NCBI GenBank assembly: GCA_964370215.1
Contig: CAYJIM010000006.1
Span: forward strand, 13,492 to 77,491
DNA: 64,000 nt
Reading direction: 5' to 3'
Source: Massiliimalia sp964370215
GTDB taxonomy: Bacteria; Bacillota; Clostridia; Oscillospirales; Ruminococcaceae
This document shows positions 38,871 to 47,296 of this stretch, one piece after another. The translations under genes and the position numbers were made by a program. Positions within the stretch are counted from its first letter, which is position 1, and each line of letters begins with the position of its first letter. The notes under the pieces are model-generated. The model made no database searches and had not been told where the DNA came from. It saw only the letters and a list, made by a program, of their open reading frames with translations.

Positions 38871-39802
38871 ATGAAACGTACCGCAGTGACATTGGCAACA
38901 CTCCTGACCTTTACCCTATCCGCCTGTGCCCCCTTTGGCGATACCGAAACGGCAACACCGCAGGAACTGCCCGAACCACCAAGGGCAGAAACGGCACAAG
39001 CCGATGGTGACAACGCACTGTTACAGGCCATTTTAAACAAAGAAATACCCCCAACCCGGCAAGAGATGATCGAGGCCGAGGCCCAAGCTGAGGCAGAAGC
39101 TGCCGCACAAGCACAAGCCGAGGCAGAAGCTGCCGCGCAAGCACAGGCTGAGGCAGAAGCTGCCGCACAAGCACAAGCCGAGGCAGAAGCTGCCGCACAN
39201 NNNNNNNNNNNNNNNNNNNNNNNNNNNNNNNNNNNNNNNNNNNNNNNNNNNNNNNNNNNNNNNNNNNNNNNNNNNNNNNNNNNNNNNNNNNNNNNNNNNA
39301 GGCTGAGGCAGAAGCTGCCGCACAAGCACAAGCCGAGGCAGAAGCTGCCGCACAGGCCGAGGCGGAAGCTGCCGCACAAGCACAGGCCGAGGCCAATGCT
39401 GCTGCACAGGCCGCTGAATCTACTCTTGCAGGCGATTGGGTGCACACCATTCCGGATCCGGATGGCATCAGTGTGTTGATGTATCAATTGCAATTTGATC
39501 CTTACACCAAAGAGATGCTCTTTATGGCAGGCTGGGTGTCCAGTGAAATGGCATTTATGTCGGTCGGTCACTATGAAGTGCTTGAAAAAATTTCCTCCTC
39601 GGAATTTTTGGTACATTTTGACATCGACGAGTCGATTCTCGGAGATGGCGGTGAAATCTGGGTGGATGGTGTCTATGAAATCTCCTTTGACGGCATCATG
39701 CAGCTGCGCTATGTGAGTGGCGATCTCCTCTTTGGGGAGGGACGTATGCAGGCTGGCAATTGGTATCGCTTTGATCCGGCGCCCAATCATTACGAGCCTT
39801 AA
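38871..39802 (+). CDS. Lipoprotein with (EAEAAAQAQA)n helical stalk
   Basis: About 258 residues after closing the gap at 39200-39299. The N-terminal signal MKRTAVTLATLLTFTLSAC ends in a lipobox (LSAC), so the protein is likely membrane-tethered. Residues from about 68 form a repeat of a 10-residue, 30-base unit (EAEAAAQAQA), which predicts a long charged helix or coiled coil like the TolA stalk. A C-terminal globular domain of about 115 residues (GDWVHTIPDPDGISV to the end) is not one I recognise. Removing the 155-base duplicate-plus-N block brings both halves into one frame. The true repeat number is uncertain because the break lies inside the repeat. GGAGAGAGGG precedes the ATG. Confidence 0.75.
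39070..39400 (+). repeat. 30-base tandem repeat encoding EAEAAAQAQA
   Basis: Repeats of GAGGCAGAAGCTGCCGCACA plus ten bases, at least six visible units with a few synonymous differences and one shortened unit near 39355. The assembly gap falls within it. Repeat number may vary between strains. Confidence 0.85.
39200..39299. other. 100-N assembly gap flanked by 55-base duplication
   Basis: Bases 39145-39199 are identical to 39300-39354. Closing the gap by 155 bases restores the lipoprotein frame. Here the overlap lies within a tandem repeat, so additional units may be hidden. Confidence 0.88.
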
Positions 39803-39806
39803 ATTT

Positions 39807-39852
39807 TAAAAGTCTAGGATATGTGAAATTTTCACATATCCTAGACTTTTTC
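39807..39852 (+). terminator. Lipoprotein gene terminator
   Basis: A nearly perfect 20-bp hairpin, AAGTCTAGGATATGTGAAA with its complement, followed by TTTTTC. It abuts the pilin-gene promoter. Confidence 0.92.
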
Positions 39853-39881
39853 TTGTCTCTATACCGATTTTGTGGTATAAT
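39853..39881 (+). promoter_or_regulatory. Promoter of the pilin-like gene
   Basis: TTGTCT (39853-39858) and TATAAT (39876-39881), 17-base spacer. Confidence 0.85.
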
Positions 39882-39915
39882 GGCACTATTCTAAATCAAA
39901 AAGGGGCGTATACAC

Positions 39916-40554
39916 TTGGCAAATACCAAACAGAACAACAACGGGTTTACCCTCGTAGAACTGATGGTCGTCGTTGCGGTCATTGCTGTACTGGCAGCAG
40001 TGTTGGTGCCACGCTATGTGCAATACGTGGAAAGCTCCAATCAGTCCAACGACCTGTCGATTGCCACCCACATTGTGCATGCCGCTTCCGCCGCTATGGT
40101 GGATCCCGAAACACAGATCCCTGCCGGACACTATGTAGAAATCCTCTGGATTACAGGAGATGAATCCGGCCCTGAAGTCACCCGTGGATCGCTGCTCATT
40201 CGTCACAACGACGGGTATCGGGTCTCCATCTTCAACGATAAAAAGGGTACCGATGATCTGGATCGCACAAGCGATGCAGTCGTGTCGCTACAACCCTTTG
40301 CCGATCATGTCTTTGCCGCCTTAGGTGGCGAGGGTACTGAAATTTCCAATTACCCCGGTTGGCTACAAATCACCTTTCAAGATGCACAATCCGCCCTCGG
40401 CAATCAATCAAACTTTGCCATTCACATCAGCAGTTCCACCGGCGAGGTTGCCATGGCGGCCCCTCCTGTCAGCACCGGCGCCAATCCCAATCGCTGGGTT
40501 GCATTGGGACTGGCGGCTACCCCCCACCCCGATTATCCCATCACTGCCGATTAA
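39916..40554 (+). CDS. Type IV pilin-like protein with TTG start
   Basis: A 212-residue prepilin. The leader MANTKQNNNG ends at the prepilin peptidase site GFTLVE, followed by a hydrophobic helix (LMVVVAVIAVLAAVLV), the class III signal of type IV pilins and pseudopilins. The rest is probably an alpha/beta globular head with few features I recognise. No ATG is available upstream of the signal; TTG at 39916 follows AAGGGGCG and gives a proper short leader. No pilin assembly genes (pilB, pilC, pilD) are nearby, so assembly proteins must be encoded elsewhere. It has its own promoter and terminator. Confidence 0.85.
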   Translation: MANTKQNNNGFTLVELMVVVAVIAVLAAVLVPRYVQYVESSNQSNDLSIATHIVHAASAAMVDPETQIPAGHYVEILWITGDESGPEVTRGSLLIRHNDGYRVSIFNDKKGTDDLDRTSDAVVSLQPFADHVFAALGGEGTEISNYPGWLQITFQDAQSALGNQSNFAIHISSSTGEVAMAAPPVSTGANPNRWVALGLAATPHPDYPITAD

Positions 40555-40563
40555 CCAATACGA

Positions 40564-40603
40564 AACCCCCTAAGAGAAGCGGTTCTCTTAGGGGGTTGTT
40601 TTT
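40564..40603 (+). terminator. Terminator between pilin and secA
   Basis: AACCCCCTAAGAGAA pairs with TTCTCTTAGGGGGTT around GCGG, followed by GTTTTT. The reverse strand has only TTT after it, so it serves mainly the pilin gene but may also help end secA. Confidence 0.9.
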
Positions 40604-43379
40604 ATTCGCTGTCTTTTTCGGTACCGTCAGTGCCGTCGCCTGCACCACAGCACTTTTTATACTTTTTACCACTGCCACAAGGACAAGGGTCGTTTCTACC
40701 GATTTTCTCTACGCGGATCGGCATTTTTTTCTTTTTAGCCAGGGCCGCATCCCCTTCCAGTCCTTCCGAGGTCGGTTTTGCTACCTGTTCCCGTTGGATC
40801 TCTTGATTGTTTTGCAGTTTCATCGTCAGCAACAGTCGAACGGTGTCATTTTGAATGTCCCCGATCATCTCATCAAACATCTGGAACCCTTCAATTTGAT
40901 ATTCCACCACAGGATTTTTCTGTCCGTAAGAACGCAGATGAATCCCACGTTTGAATTCTGCCATGTTGTCAATGTGTTGCATCCAGTAACGGTCTACTGT
41001 TTTGAGCAGTACCACACGCTCCAACTCACGCATTTGTTTTTCACCGGCCTGTGCTTCACGCTCTTCGTACATCTTCATCGCACGATCTTTTAAGAGTGCA
41101 ATGATGTCTTTGACTTCGACTTCGGCAAGTTCATTTGCATCTTTATAACGGAAGTCCTCTTCAGTGGTGAGGTAGCCTAGTAGGTTATCACGCAGGCCTT
41201 CAATGTTCCAGTGGTCGTGAATTTCACTTTCCGGACAGTAAGCGGCAACCGTTTCAGCCAGCATATCATCCATCATTTTCTCGATGTTTCCTTTCACTTC
41301 GCTGCCATTGAGTACCATGTCGCGCTGTTTGTAGATGGTGTCACGCTGTTTGTTCAACACGTCATCATACTGCAAGACACTTTTACGAACGTTGAAGTTG
41401 CGGGTTTCGACTTTTCGCTGTGCACTCTCAATGGTGCCGGTCAGCATTTTGGTTTCAATCGGTTGATCCTCTTCAATTTTCAACATGTTCATGACACTTT
41501 GTACGCGGTCGCCCCCGAACAAACGCATGAGGTCATCCTCCACCGAGATGAAGAATCTCGAACAACCGGGGTCCCCTTGACGGCCGGCACGACCACGCAG
41601 CTGGTTGTCGATACGACGGGATTCGTGGCGCTCGGTACCGATGATGTAAAGTCCACCGGCTTCGATGACTTTTTTCTCCTCTTCGGCAATTTCCTTTTGA
41701 AAATGCGCGAGTTTTTCTTTATAGAGAGCACGAACTGCAAGGATTTGTTCGTCTTCTGTTTCGCTAAAACCATCCGCTTCGACGATCATCGCTTCGGAGT
41801 AGCCTTGTTTTGCAAGGAAATCTTTTGCCAAAAATTCAGCATTCCCCCCCAATTTGATGTCGGTCCCACGACCTGCCATGTTGGTGGCGATGGTAACCGC
41901 ACCGTATTTCCCTGCTTGGGCAACGATATGTGCTTCTTTGTCATGGAATTTTGCATTCAAGACGTTGTGCTTGACCCCACGACGTTTGAGCATGGAGCTC
42001 AACACTTCTGATTTGTCAATGGTGATGGTACCGACCAGTACCGGTTGCCCTTTTTCATGGCACTCGACAATCTGTTCGATGACCGCACGGTATTTACCGT
42101 TTTCGGTTTTGTAGATGGAGTCGTCAAGGTCGGCACGTTTGACCGGCTTGTTGGTGGGAATTTCAATGACATCGAGGTTGTAAATTTCACGGAACTCACT
42201 TTCTTCGGTGAGCGCTGTCCCTGTCATACCCGACAGCTTTTGATACAGTCTAAAGTAGTTTTGGAAGGTGATGGTCGCCAATGTTTTGGACTCTCTGGCA
42301 ACGGTGACGCCCTCTTTTGCTTCAATGGCTTGATGCAACCCCTCATTGTAACGACGACCAAACATCAAACGCCCGGTGAATTCGTCTACGATGAGCACTT
42401 CCCCATCTTTGACGACATAGTCGACATCGCGGTGCATGATCCCATGTGCCTTGATGGCTTGGTTGACATGGTGCAGTACCGTCATGTTTTCCGCACTCAT
42501 CAAGTTTTGAATTTTGAAAAACTCTTCAGCGCGTTTGACCCCTTGCGGTGTCAAGGTCGCAGTTTTGCCTTTTTCATCAACAATGTAATCGGCATCGATG
42601 TCATCTTGCTCCTCTTTGGTGTCCACTTCGACCACTTTATAAGGGCGCAGGTAACGAGCAAAACGATCGACCACGCTGTAAAGCTCGGTCGATTTGTCCC
42701 CTTGGCCGGAAATGATGAGCGGTGTTCTCGCTTCATCGACCAGAATGGAGTCGACCTCATCGACAATGGCAAAATGGAAGGGGCGCTGTACCTTTTGGTG
42801 GCTGTAAATGACCATGTTGTCTCTCAAATAGTCAAAGCCGTACTCATTGTTGGTGCCGTAAGTGATGTCCGCTTGGTACGCCGCTTGTTTTTGTGCGTTG
42901 TTCATGCCGTGCACGACAAGACCAACCGACAGCCCTAAGAAACGGTACACTTTCCCCATCCACTCCGAGTCACGTTTGGCAAGATAATCATTGACGGTGA
43001 CCACATGCACCCCTTTTTCAGGCAGTGCATTGAGGTAAGCGGCAAGGGTTGCCATCAAGGTTTTCCCTTCCCCTGTACGCATCTCTGCAATGCGCCCTTG
43101 GTGCAGGACAATCCCCCCGATGATTTGTACCCGAAAATGTTTGAGCCCCAGTACACGCCAAGCCGCTTCACGGCAAACGGCAAATGCATCGGGTAGAATG
43201 TCATCCACCGTTTCTGCATTTTGCAAACGCTTTCTCAAAATGGCTGTTTGGTTTCTCAATTTTTCATCCGACATCCTGCTGTATTTTTCTTCCAACGCCA
43301 AGACGCTATCCGCCAACGGATAGATGCGTTTGAGTTCTCGTTCGGAGTAAGTACCAAAAATTTTTTCAAATAATCCCAT
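40602..43379 (-). CDS. secA: Preprotein translocase ATPase SecA
   Basis: The ATP-driven motor of the Sec export pathway, working at SecYEG on the inner face of the membrane. The 925 residues contain Walker A MRTGEGKTLMA (about residue 100), Walker B/DEAD-like VDEVDSILVDEARTPL, the preprotein-crosslinking domain, NMAGRGTDIKLGG and the helicase motif QLRGRAGRQGDPG. The C-terminal zinc-binding SEC-C motif CPCGSGKKYKKCCG, used for SecB/ribosome contact in other bacteria, is also present. The ATG at 43379 has only a weak ribosome binding site. This protein would export the surface proteins at 17-26 and 62-64 kb. Confidence 0.98.
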   Translation of the reverse strand: MGLFEKIFGTYSERELKRIYPLADSVLALEEKYSRMSDEKLRNQTAILRKRLQNAETVDDILPDAFAVCREAAWRVLGLKHFRVQIIGGIVLHQGRIAEMRTGEGKTLMATLAAYLNALPEKGVHVVTVNDYLAKRDSEWMGKVYRFLGLSVGLVVHGMNNAQKQAAYQADITYGTNNEYGFDYLRDNMVIYSHQKVQRPFHFAIVDEVDSILVDEARTPLIISGQGDKSTELYSVVDRFARYLRPYKVVEVDTKEEQDDIDADYIVDEKGKTATLTPQGVKRAEEFFKIQNLMSAENMTVLHHVNQAIKAHGIMHRDVDYVVKDGEVLIVDEFTGRLMFGRRYNEGLHQAIEAKEGVTVARESKTLATITFQNYFRLYQKLSGMTGTALTEESEFREIYNLDVIEIPTNKPVKRADLDDSIYKTENGKYRAVIEQIVECHEKGQPVLVGTITIDKSEVLSSMLKRRGVKHNVLNAKFHDKEAHIVAQAGKYGAVTIATNMAGRGTDIKLGGNAEFLAKDFLAKQGYSEAMIVEADGFSETEDEQILAVRALYKEKLAHFQKEIAEEEKKVIEAGGLYIIGTERHESRRIDNQLRGRAGRQGDPGCSRFFISVEDDLMRLFGGDRVQSVMNMLKIEEDQPIETKMLTGTIESAQRKVETRNFNVRKSVLQYDDVLNKQRDTIYKQRDMVLNGSEVKGNIEKMMDDMLAETVAAYCPESEIHDHWNIEGLRDNLLGYLTTEEDFRYKDANELAEVEVKDIIALLKDRAMKMYEEREAQAGEKQMRELERVVLLKTVDRYWMQHIDNMAEFKRGIHLRSYGQKNPVVEYQIEGFQMFDEMIGDIQNDTVRLLLTMKLQNNQEIQREQVAKPTSEGLEGDAALAKKKKMPIRVEKIGRNDPCPCGSGKKYKKCCGAGDGTDGTEKDSE

Positions 43380-43468
43380 GTAGTTTCGTCCCCGTCCAAT
43401 TGGATAGGAACTACCTCTCTTTCTGTATTTTCACATTTGCTGTTACGAATTTTATTTATACTCTATCT

Positions 43469-43497
43469 AGTATAGTACATGTTGTGGTCAGTTTCAA
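43469..43497 (-). promoter_or_regulatory. secA promoter
   Basis: TTGAAA (43497-43492) and TATACT (43474-43469) on the reverse strand, 17-base spacer. Confidence 0.8.
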
Positions 43498-43568
43498 GAG
43501 TTTTATCATGTTGTTGACCAATATTCCTATAGTTTTTACAAAACGTTTGCATTTGAGGGGAATTTGAC

Positions 43569-43597
43569 TGGACATTTTCAAAGGGAGGTGCTATAAT
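43569..43597 (+). promoter_or_regulatory. queT promoter
   Basis: TGGACA (43569-43574) and TATAAT (43592-43597), 17-base spacer. The transcript would start near 43604, just before a small ATGCC-AAAA-TGGCAT hairpin and the preQ1 aptamer. Confidence 0.8.
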
Positions 43598-43618
43598 GAA
43601 GCGATGCCAAAATGGCAT

Positions 43619-43661
43619 GGTCAGTCGCAATCACCTGACCTTAATCAAAACAAGAAAGAGG
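43619..43661 (+). promoter_or_regulatory. preQ1-I riboswitch controlling queT
   Basis: GGTCAG (43619-43624) pairs with CTGACC (43635-43640) around TCGCAATCAC. It is followed by the A-rich tail TTAATCAAAACAAG, which can form the H-type pseudoknot. The loop and tail closely follow the known Thermoanaerobacter tengcongensis preQ1-I aptamer (loop UCGCAGUAACC, tail UUAACAAAACAAGG). The tail runs directly into the Shine-Dalgarno AAAGAGG of queT, so ligand binding would hide it: translational control by preQ1 is the likely mode. The downstream gene family fits. Confidence 0.85.
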
Positions 43662-43670
43662 AATATTACC

Positions 43671-44222
43671 ATGAAACAAACACATCCATTCAAAAACACA
43701 CGCACCCTTGTGACGATCGCCATGATCGCGGCGATCTACACCGTACTCACCTTGGTCATTGCTCCCATTTCTTATGGCTCGGTACAGTTCCGTGTCAGCG
43801 AAATGATGACGGTATTGCCGGCATTTACCCCGATTGCCATTCCGGGGTTGACCCTCGGCTGTGCCCTTGCCAATCTCTTGGGTGCTCTTTTGGGGCTCAA
43901 TCCGACCGGCTATATCGATGCCGTGGTCGGCAGTCTCGCCTCCTTGATGGCGGCGGCTTGCTCTTATGGGGTGTCCAAATACACAAAGAAACTCTGGGTC
44001 AAATTGCTCCTCGTCCCACTCTTCCCCGTGGTTTTTAACGCCTTTATTGTCGGTGCGGAACTGACCTTTTTGTTTGCCGCCGATCAAGCATTTTTCACCG
44101 CATTTTGGCCATTTGTCATCAGCGTAGGTGTTGGACAATTGGTGGTCTGCTACGGCCTTGGCGTTCCGCTCATGCTCGCCCTCAACCGCGGTGACCTGCA
44201 TAAGAAAATTTTCGCACATTAG
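43671..44222 (+). CDS. queT: Queuosine precursor transporter QueT
   Basis: A 183-residue integral membrane protein of the QueT family (COG4708), an ECF-type substrate-binding S component for queuosine precursors. About six hydrophobic segments are visible. The family motif FRVSEMMTVLPAFTPIAIPGLTLG lies between helices 1 and 2, followed by ANLLGALLGLNPTGYIDAVVGS. The preQ1 riboswitch in front supports preQ1/preQ0 uptake. The ATG at 43671 follows AGAGGA; the reading from 43596 begins in the promoter and is not real. No ECF ATPase module is nearby, so it would share one encoded elsewhere. Confidence 0.92.
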   Translation: MKQTHPFKNTRTLVTIAMIAAIYTVLTLVIAPISYGSVQFRVSEMMTVLPAFTPIAIPGLTLGCALANLLGALLGLNPTGYIDAVVGSLASLMAAACSYGVSKYTKKLWVKLLLVPLFPVVFNAFIVGAELTFLFAADQAFFTAFWPFVISVGVGQLVVCYGLGVPLMLALNRGDLHKKIFAH

Positions 44223-44268
44223 TCGCTCTCCTGTTGGGACTGATTGCACCCATGCTACACAAAAAACA

Positions 44269-44299
44269 AAAAGGGAGATCTTTCAAAGATCTCCCTTTT
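44269..44299 (+). terminator. queT terminator
   Basis: AAAAGGGAGATCTTT pairs with AAAGATCTCCCTTTT, 47 bases after the queT stop and only 21 before the alkaline phosphatase start. Confidence 0.85.
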
Positions 44300-44319
44300 C
44301 TGATCGAAAGGATTGCACT

Positions 44320-45759
44320 ATGAAGCCTACAAAAACACAACTACAAAAACGTCTCCCCCTACTCTTTTTTGTGCTGTTGCTCGCCCTGCTCCTCGGCGTG
44401 TCCTTTTTGTTTCAGCGACCGACAACCGACAAGATCGATCCGCCCGCCTACGTCTTTTTGTTCATTGGCGACGGCATGGGCACCACACAGGTAAATCTTG
44501 CAGACCAGTATCAGCAGGCATTGGATGGTACTACGCTCACCATGACGACCTTTCCAACGACAGGACTGCTCACCACCGCCGATTTGACTGCCGCCATCCC
44601 CGATTCCGCTTCAGCGGGTACTGCCATTGCCACAGGAGAGCGCACCTATACCGATGTCATCGGCATCGCCGCAGACGGTGTCACCCCACTGCCCACCATT
44701 GCAGAGGAATTGAAGGAAATCGGTTACGACATCGGCGTGGTCAGTACCATGAATGTAAATCACGCCACCCCTGCCGCCTTTTATGCCCATGTGCCCAGTC
44801 GTGAACAATACTACGACATCGGTCTTGCTTTGATCGACACCGGCTTTGATTATGTTGCAGGCGGAGCACTCCTCCACCCTACCGGTGCGGACGGCACCTT
44901 CCCTGATTTATACACCCTTGCCACTCAAGCAGGGATTGCTATCGCCGCCACCGAAGAGGAACGGTTGGCGCTACCGCAAGGACAGATGGCCTTGGTGACC
45001 GTACCGGCTGACACCGCTGACGGCTCGATGACCTATGCCATGGAGCGTCCTACTGACACCCCTTCCCTTGCGACATTGGTGGCAGATGGCATCGACCATT
45101 TGGGCACCGACAGTCCATTTTTTATACTGGTCGAAGGGGGAAAAATTGACAAGGCAGGACACGCTAATGATGCTGCCGCCATCGCCACCGACACCATTGC
45201 ACTGGACGAAGCGGTGGCTGTCGCCTACGACTTTTATGAAAAACATCCCGATGATACCTTAATTTTGGTGACCGCCGACCATGAAACCGGAGGATTGAGC
45301 ATGGGGCAGACGACAACAGTGCATAGCATCAACTTTGATCCGTTGCTTGCGCGCACCGTTACCAAAACCACCCTGATCGAACAGATCCTGCCGACCTACC
45401 AACAGGAGGGACGCACCTTTCTCGAAGTGGCAGACAGCCTACTTTTCATGACCGGGCTGTCCTCACCGACAACCGGCACTTCCCTGCTGACCGAGGAAGA
45501 ACTGACCGCATTGGAAGCCTCTTACAAAGCCTTTCTCTCATCGGGCGATGTGGTCTCTGCCACGGCGTTTGCCGACCTACTGTTTGCCCTTTCTGATCAA
45601 CAGGTGGGTGTTGCATTTTCTTCCAACGTGCACACCGCCGCACCGGTACCACTCTTCGCAGTCGGGGTCGGGGCGGAAGCCTTTTCGGGATACGGACATC
45701 TGACCACCCTGCATGACCGATTGACAGCGCTGCTTCGTCTTGACGATCCGACGGTATAA
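44320..45759 (+). CDS. Alkaline phosphatase (PhoA family), membrane-anchored
   Basis: Hydrolyses phosphomonoesters outside the membrane, releasing phosphate. The 479 residues begin with a basic segment and a transmembrane helix or uncleaved signal (about 12-31, LPLLFFVLLLALLLGVSFLF) with no clear cleavage site. Catalytic landmarks are FIGDGMG (metal ligand Asp51), DSASAGTA with nucleophile Ser96, GHANDAAA, and DHETGG for the zinc site. The ATG at 44320 follows GAAAGG; the frame extends upstream to 44128 but crosses the queT terminator. No promoter lies between that terminator and this start. Enolase follows after 47 bases. Confidence 0.92.
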   Translation: MKPTKTQLQKRLPLLFFVLLLALLLGVSFLFQRPTTDKIDPPAYVFLFIGDGMGTTQVNLADQYQQALDGTTLTMTTFPTTGLLTTADLTAAIPDSASAGTAIATGERTYTDVIGIAADGVTPLPTIAEELKEIGYDIGVVSTMNVNHATPAAFYAHVPSREQYYDIGLALIDTGFDYVAGGALLHPTGADGTFPDLYTLATQAGIAIAATEEERLALPQGQMALVTVPADTADGSMTYAMERPTDTPSLATLVADGIDHLGTDSPFFILVEGGKIDKAGHANDAAAIATDTIALDEAVAVAYDFYEKHPDDTLILVTADHETGGLSMGQTTTVHSINFDPLLARTVTKTTLIEQILPTYQQEGRTFLEVADSLLFMTGLSSPTTGTSLLTEEELTALEASYKAFLSSGDVVSATAFADLLFALSDQQVGVAFSSNVHTAAPVPLFAVGVGAEAFSGYGHLTTLHDRLTALLRLDDPTV

Positions 45760-45806
45760 CCGCAGGCATTTTGATTCATACTAGCACTTGAAGGAGTGTG
45801 ACTGTC

Positions 45807-47099
45807 ATGAATTTAAAAATTGCAACTGTAGATGCCCGAGAAATCATTGATTCTCGGGGCAATCCCACCATTCAAGCGACGGTGCTGTTGGAGGACGGCA
45901 ATTTCGCCTCTGCCGCTGTGCCGAGTGGCGCTTCCACCGGCCAATTTGAGGCGTTGGAACTGCGCGACAACGACCCCAAGCGCTATGGGGGCAAAGGGGT
46001 GCTTACCGCCACCAACCACATCAAAACAACGCTACGCAAGGGTCTTGTTGGGATGGATGCGTCAGATCTCTATGCCATTGACAAAAAGATGCTAGAGCTC
46101 GATGGTACCGCAGATAAGTCCAACCTCGGTGCCAATGCCATTTTGGCGGTGTCACTTGCCACAGCGCAGGTTGCTGCCAAAGCAATGAACGATCCGCTCT
46201 ACCGCTTTTTGGGTGGTATTTCCGCCAACACCCTACCGGTGCCGATGATGAATGTCTTAAATGGGGGTGCCCATGCTGACAACAACATTGACATTCAGGA
46301 ATTTATGATCATGCCGGTGGGTGCCCCCTCCTTTTCAGAAGGACTGCGCTACTGTACCGAGGTGTTCCATACCCTCGCAGGCCTATTGAAAAAAGATGGG
46401 CTTTCCACCGCTGTCGGTGATGAGGGCGGATATGCCCCCAATCTACCGAGCGACGAGGCCGCCATTCAGTACCTGTTGCGCGCCATTGAAACCGCCGGCT
46501 TTCGTCCCTATGAGGATTTTAGACTGGCCATTGATGCCGCCGCATCGGAATGGAAAAGCCCTACTGGGTATCTGCTCCCCAAACGCCAACAACAGATGAG
46601 CACCACGCAGTTGGTGGAGTACTGGAAATCACTCTGTGACCAATATCCGATCGCCTCCATTGAGGATGGTTTGGACGAAGAGGATTGGTCGGGGTGGAAA
46701 ACCTTGACTGACACGCTCGGTGGGCGAGTACAACTTGTCGGGGATGATTTTTTTGTCACCAACACCACCCGTCTCAAAAAGGGCATCACAACCGGCTGTG
46801 CCAATTCCATTTTGATCAAGCCAAACCAGATTGGCAGTTTGACCGAAACCCTTTCCGCCATTCGCATGGCAAAGGAAGCGGGGTACACAGCGGTCATCTC
46901 TCACCGTTCGGGGGAAACGATGGACACGACCATTGCCGACCTTGCCGTGGCACTCAATACAGGACAGATCAAAACCGGTGCCCCCAGTCGTGGGGAACGG
47001 GTGGCAAAATACAACCGCCTGCTCGCCATCGAAGGGCAACTTTCGACACATGCACGCTACCCCAAAAACCGCTGTTTCAATCTGCATTTCAGCCGGTAG
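45807..47099 (+). CDS. eno: Enolase
   Basis: Converts 2-phosphoglycerate to phosphoenolpyruvate in glycolysis. The 430-residue protein has the N-domain (VDAREIIDSRGNPT), substrate loop SGASTGQFEALELRD, LNGGAHADNNIDIQEFM, the acid/base region AVGDEGGYAPNL, magnesium ligands near SIEDGLDEEDW and GDDFFVTN, and HRSGETMD. Most enolases have Glu where Met is in the last motif. The C-terminus aligns with the usual FNL ending plus a few residues; its last codons and stop lie in a repeat module shared with 61.77 kb. GTG at 45798 is too close to AAGGAG, so the ATG at 45807 is preferred. Confidence 0.95.
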   Translation: MNLKIATVDAREIIDSRGNPTIQATVLLEDGNFASAAVPSGASTGQFEALELRDNDPKRYGGKGVLTATNHIKTTLRKGLVGMDASDLYAIDKKMLELDGTADKSNLGANAILAVSLATAQVAAKAMNDPLYRFLGGISANTLPVPMMNVLNGGAHADNNIDIQEFMIMPVGAPSFSEGLRYCTEVFHTLAGLLKKDGLSTAVGDEGGYAPNLPSDEAAIQYLLRAIETAGFRPYEDFRLAIDAAASEWKSPTGYLLPKRQQQMSTTQLVEYWKSLCDQYPIASIEDGLDEEDWSGWKTLTDTLGGRVQLVGDDFFVTNTTRLKKGITTGCANSILIKPNQIGSLTETLSAIRMAKEAGYTAVISHRSGETMDTTIADLAVALNTGQIKTGAPSRGERVAKYNRLLAIEGQLSTHARYPKNRCFNLHFSR

Positions 47100-47114
47100 C
47101 ACCGGCAGGCGTTT

Positions 47115-47162
47115 CCGACCGAGCACTCATCGCACGAAAACCCCGTCCACGACGTGGCACGG
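47115..47162 (+). repeat. Beta module, copy C (partial)
   Basis: CCGACCGAGCACTCATCGCA followed by CGAAAAC and CGTCCACGACGTGG matches copies at 2451-2520 and, reversed, 61781-61849. The first hairpin of the module is absent. Confidence 0.7.
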
Positions 47163-47224
47163 TGGGTGAAAATTACGGACGACCACAGGTCGCTCCTACA
47201 GCACAATGAAAATCGGGTGGTTCG

Positions 47225-47290
47225 TAAAAATTTTGTCCACTTTTTTAAAAGTGGCAGGGTGTGGGACAGCGTCCCATGGTCTTAACTGCC
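47225..47290 (+). repeat. Alpha module, copy C
   Basis: H1 CCACTTTT-TT-AAAAGTGG and H2 TGGGAC-AGC-GTCCCA, with GGTTCGTAAAA before and GGTCTT after. H1 has C-G where copies A1 and D have T-A. Confidence 0.75.
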
Positions 47291-47296
47291 GCAAGG

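Noticed and set aside
39070..39400. CRISPR-like array
   Set aside because: The regular 30-base units are contiguous, lack unique spacers and encode an in-frame protein repeat.
43596..43670. Longer queT N-terminus starting at 43596
   Set aside because: That ATG overlaps the -10 box, and the extension would be translated from the riboswitch.
45446..45769. Reverse-strand arginine-rich frame in the alkaline phosphatase gene
   Set aside because: It has no ribosome binding site and lies fully within a gene with clear catalytic motifs on the other strand.
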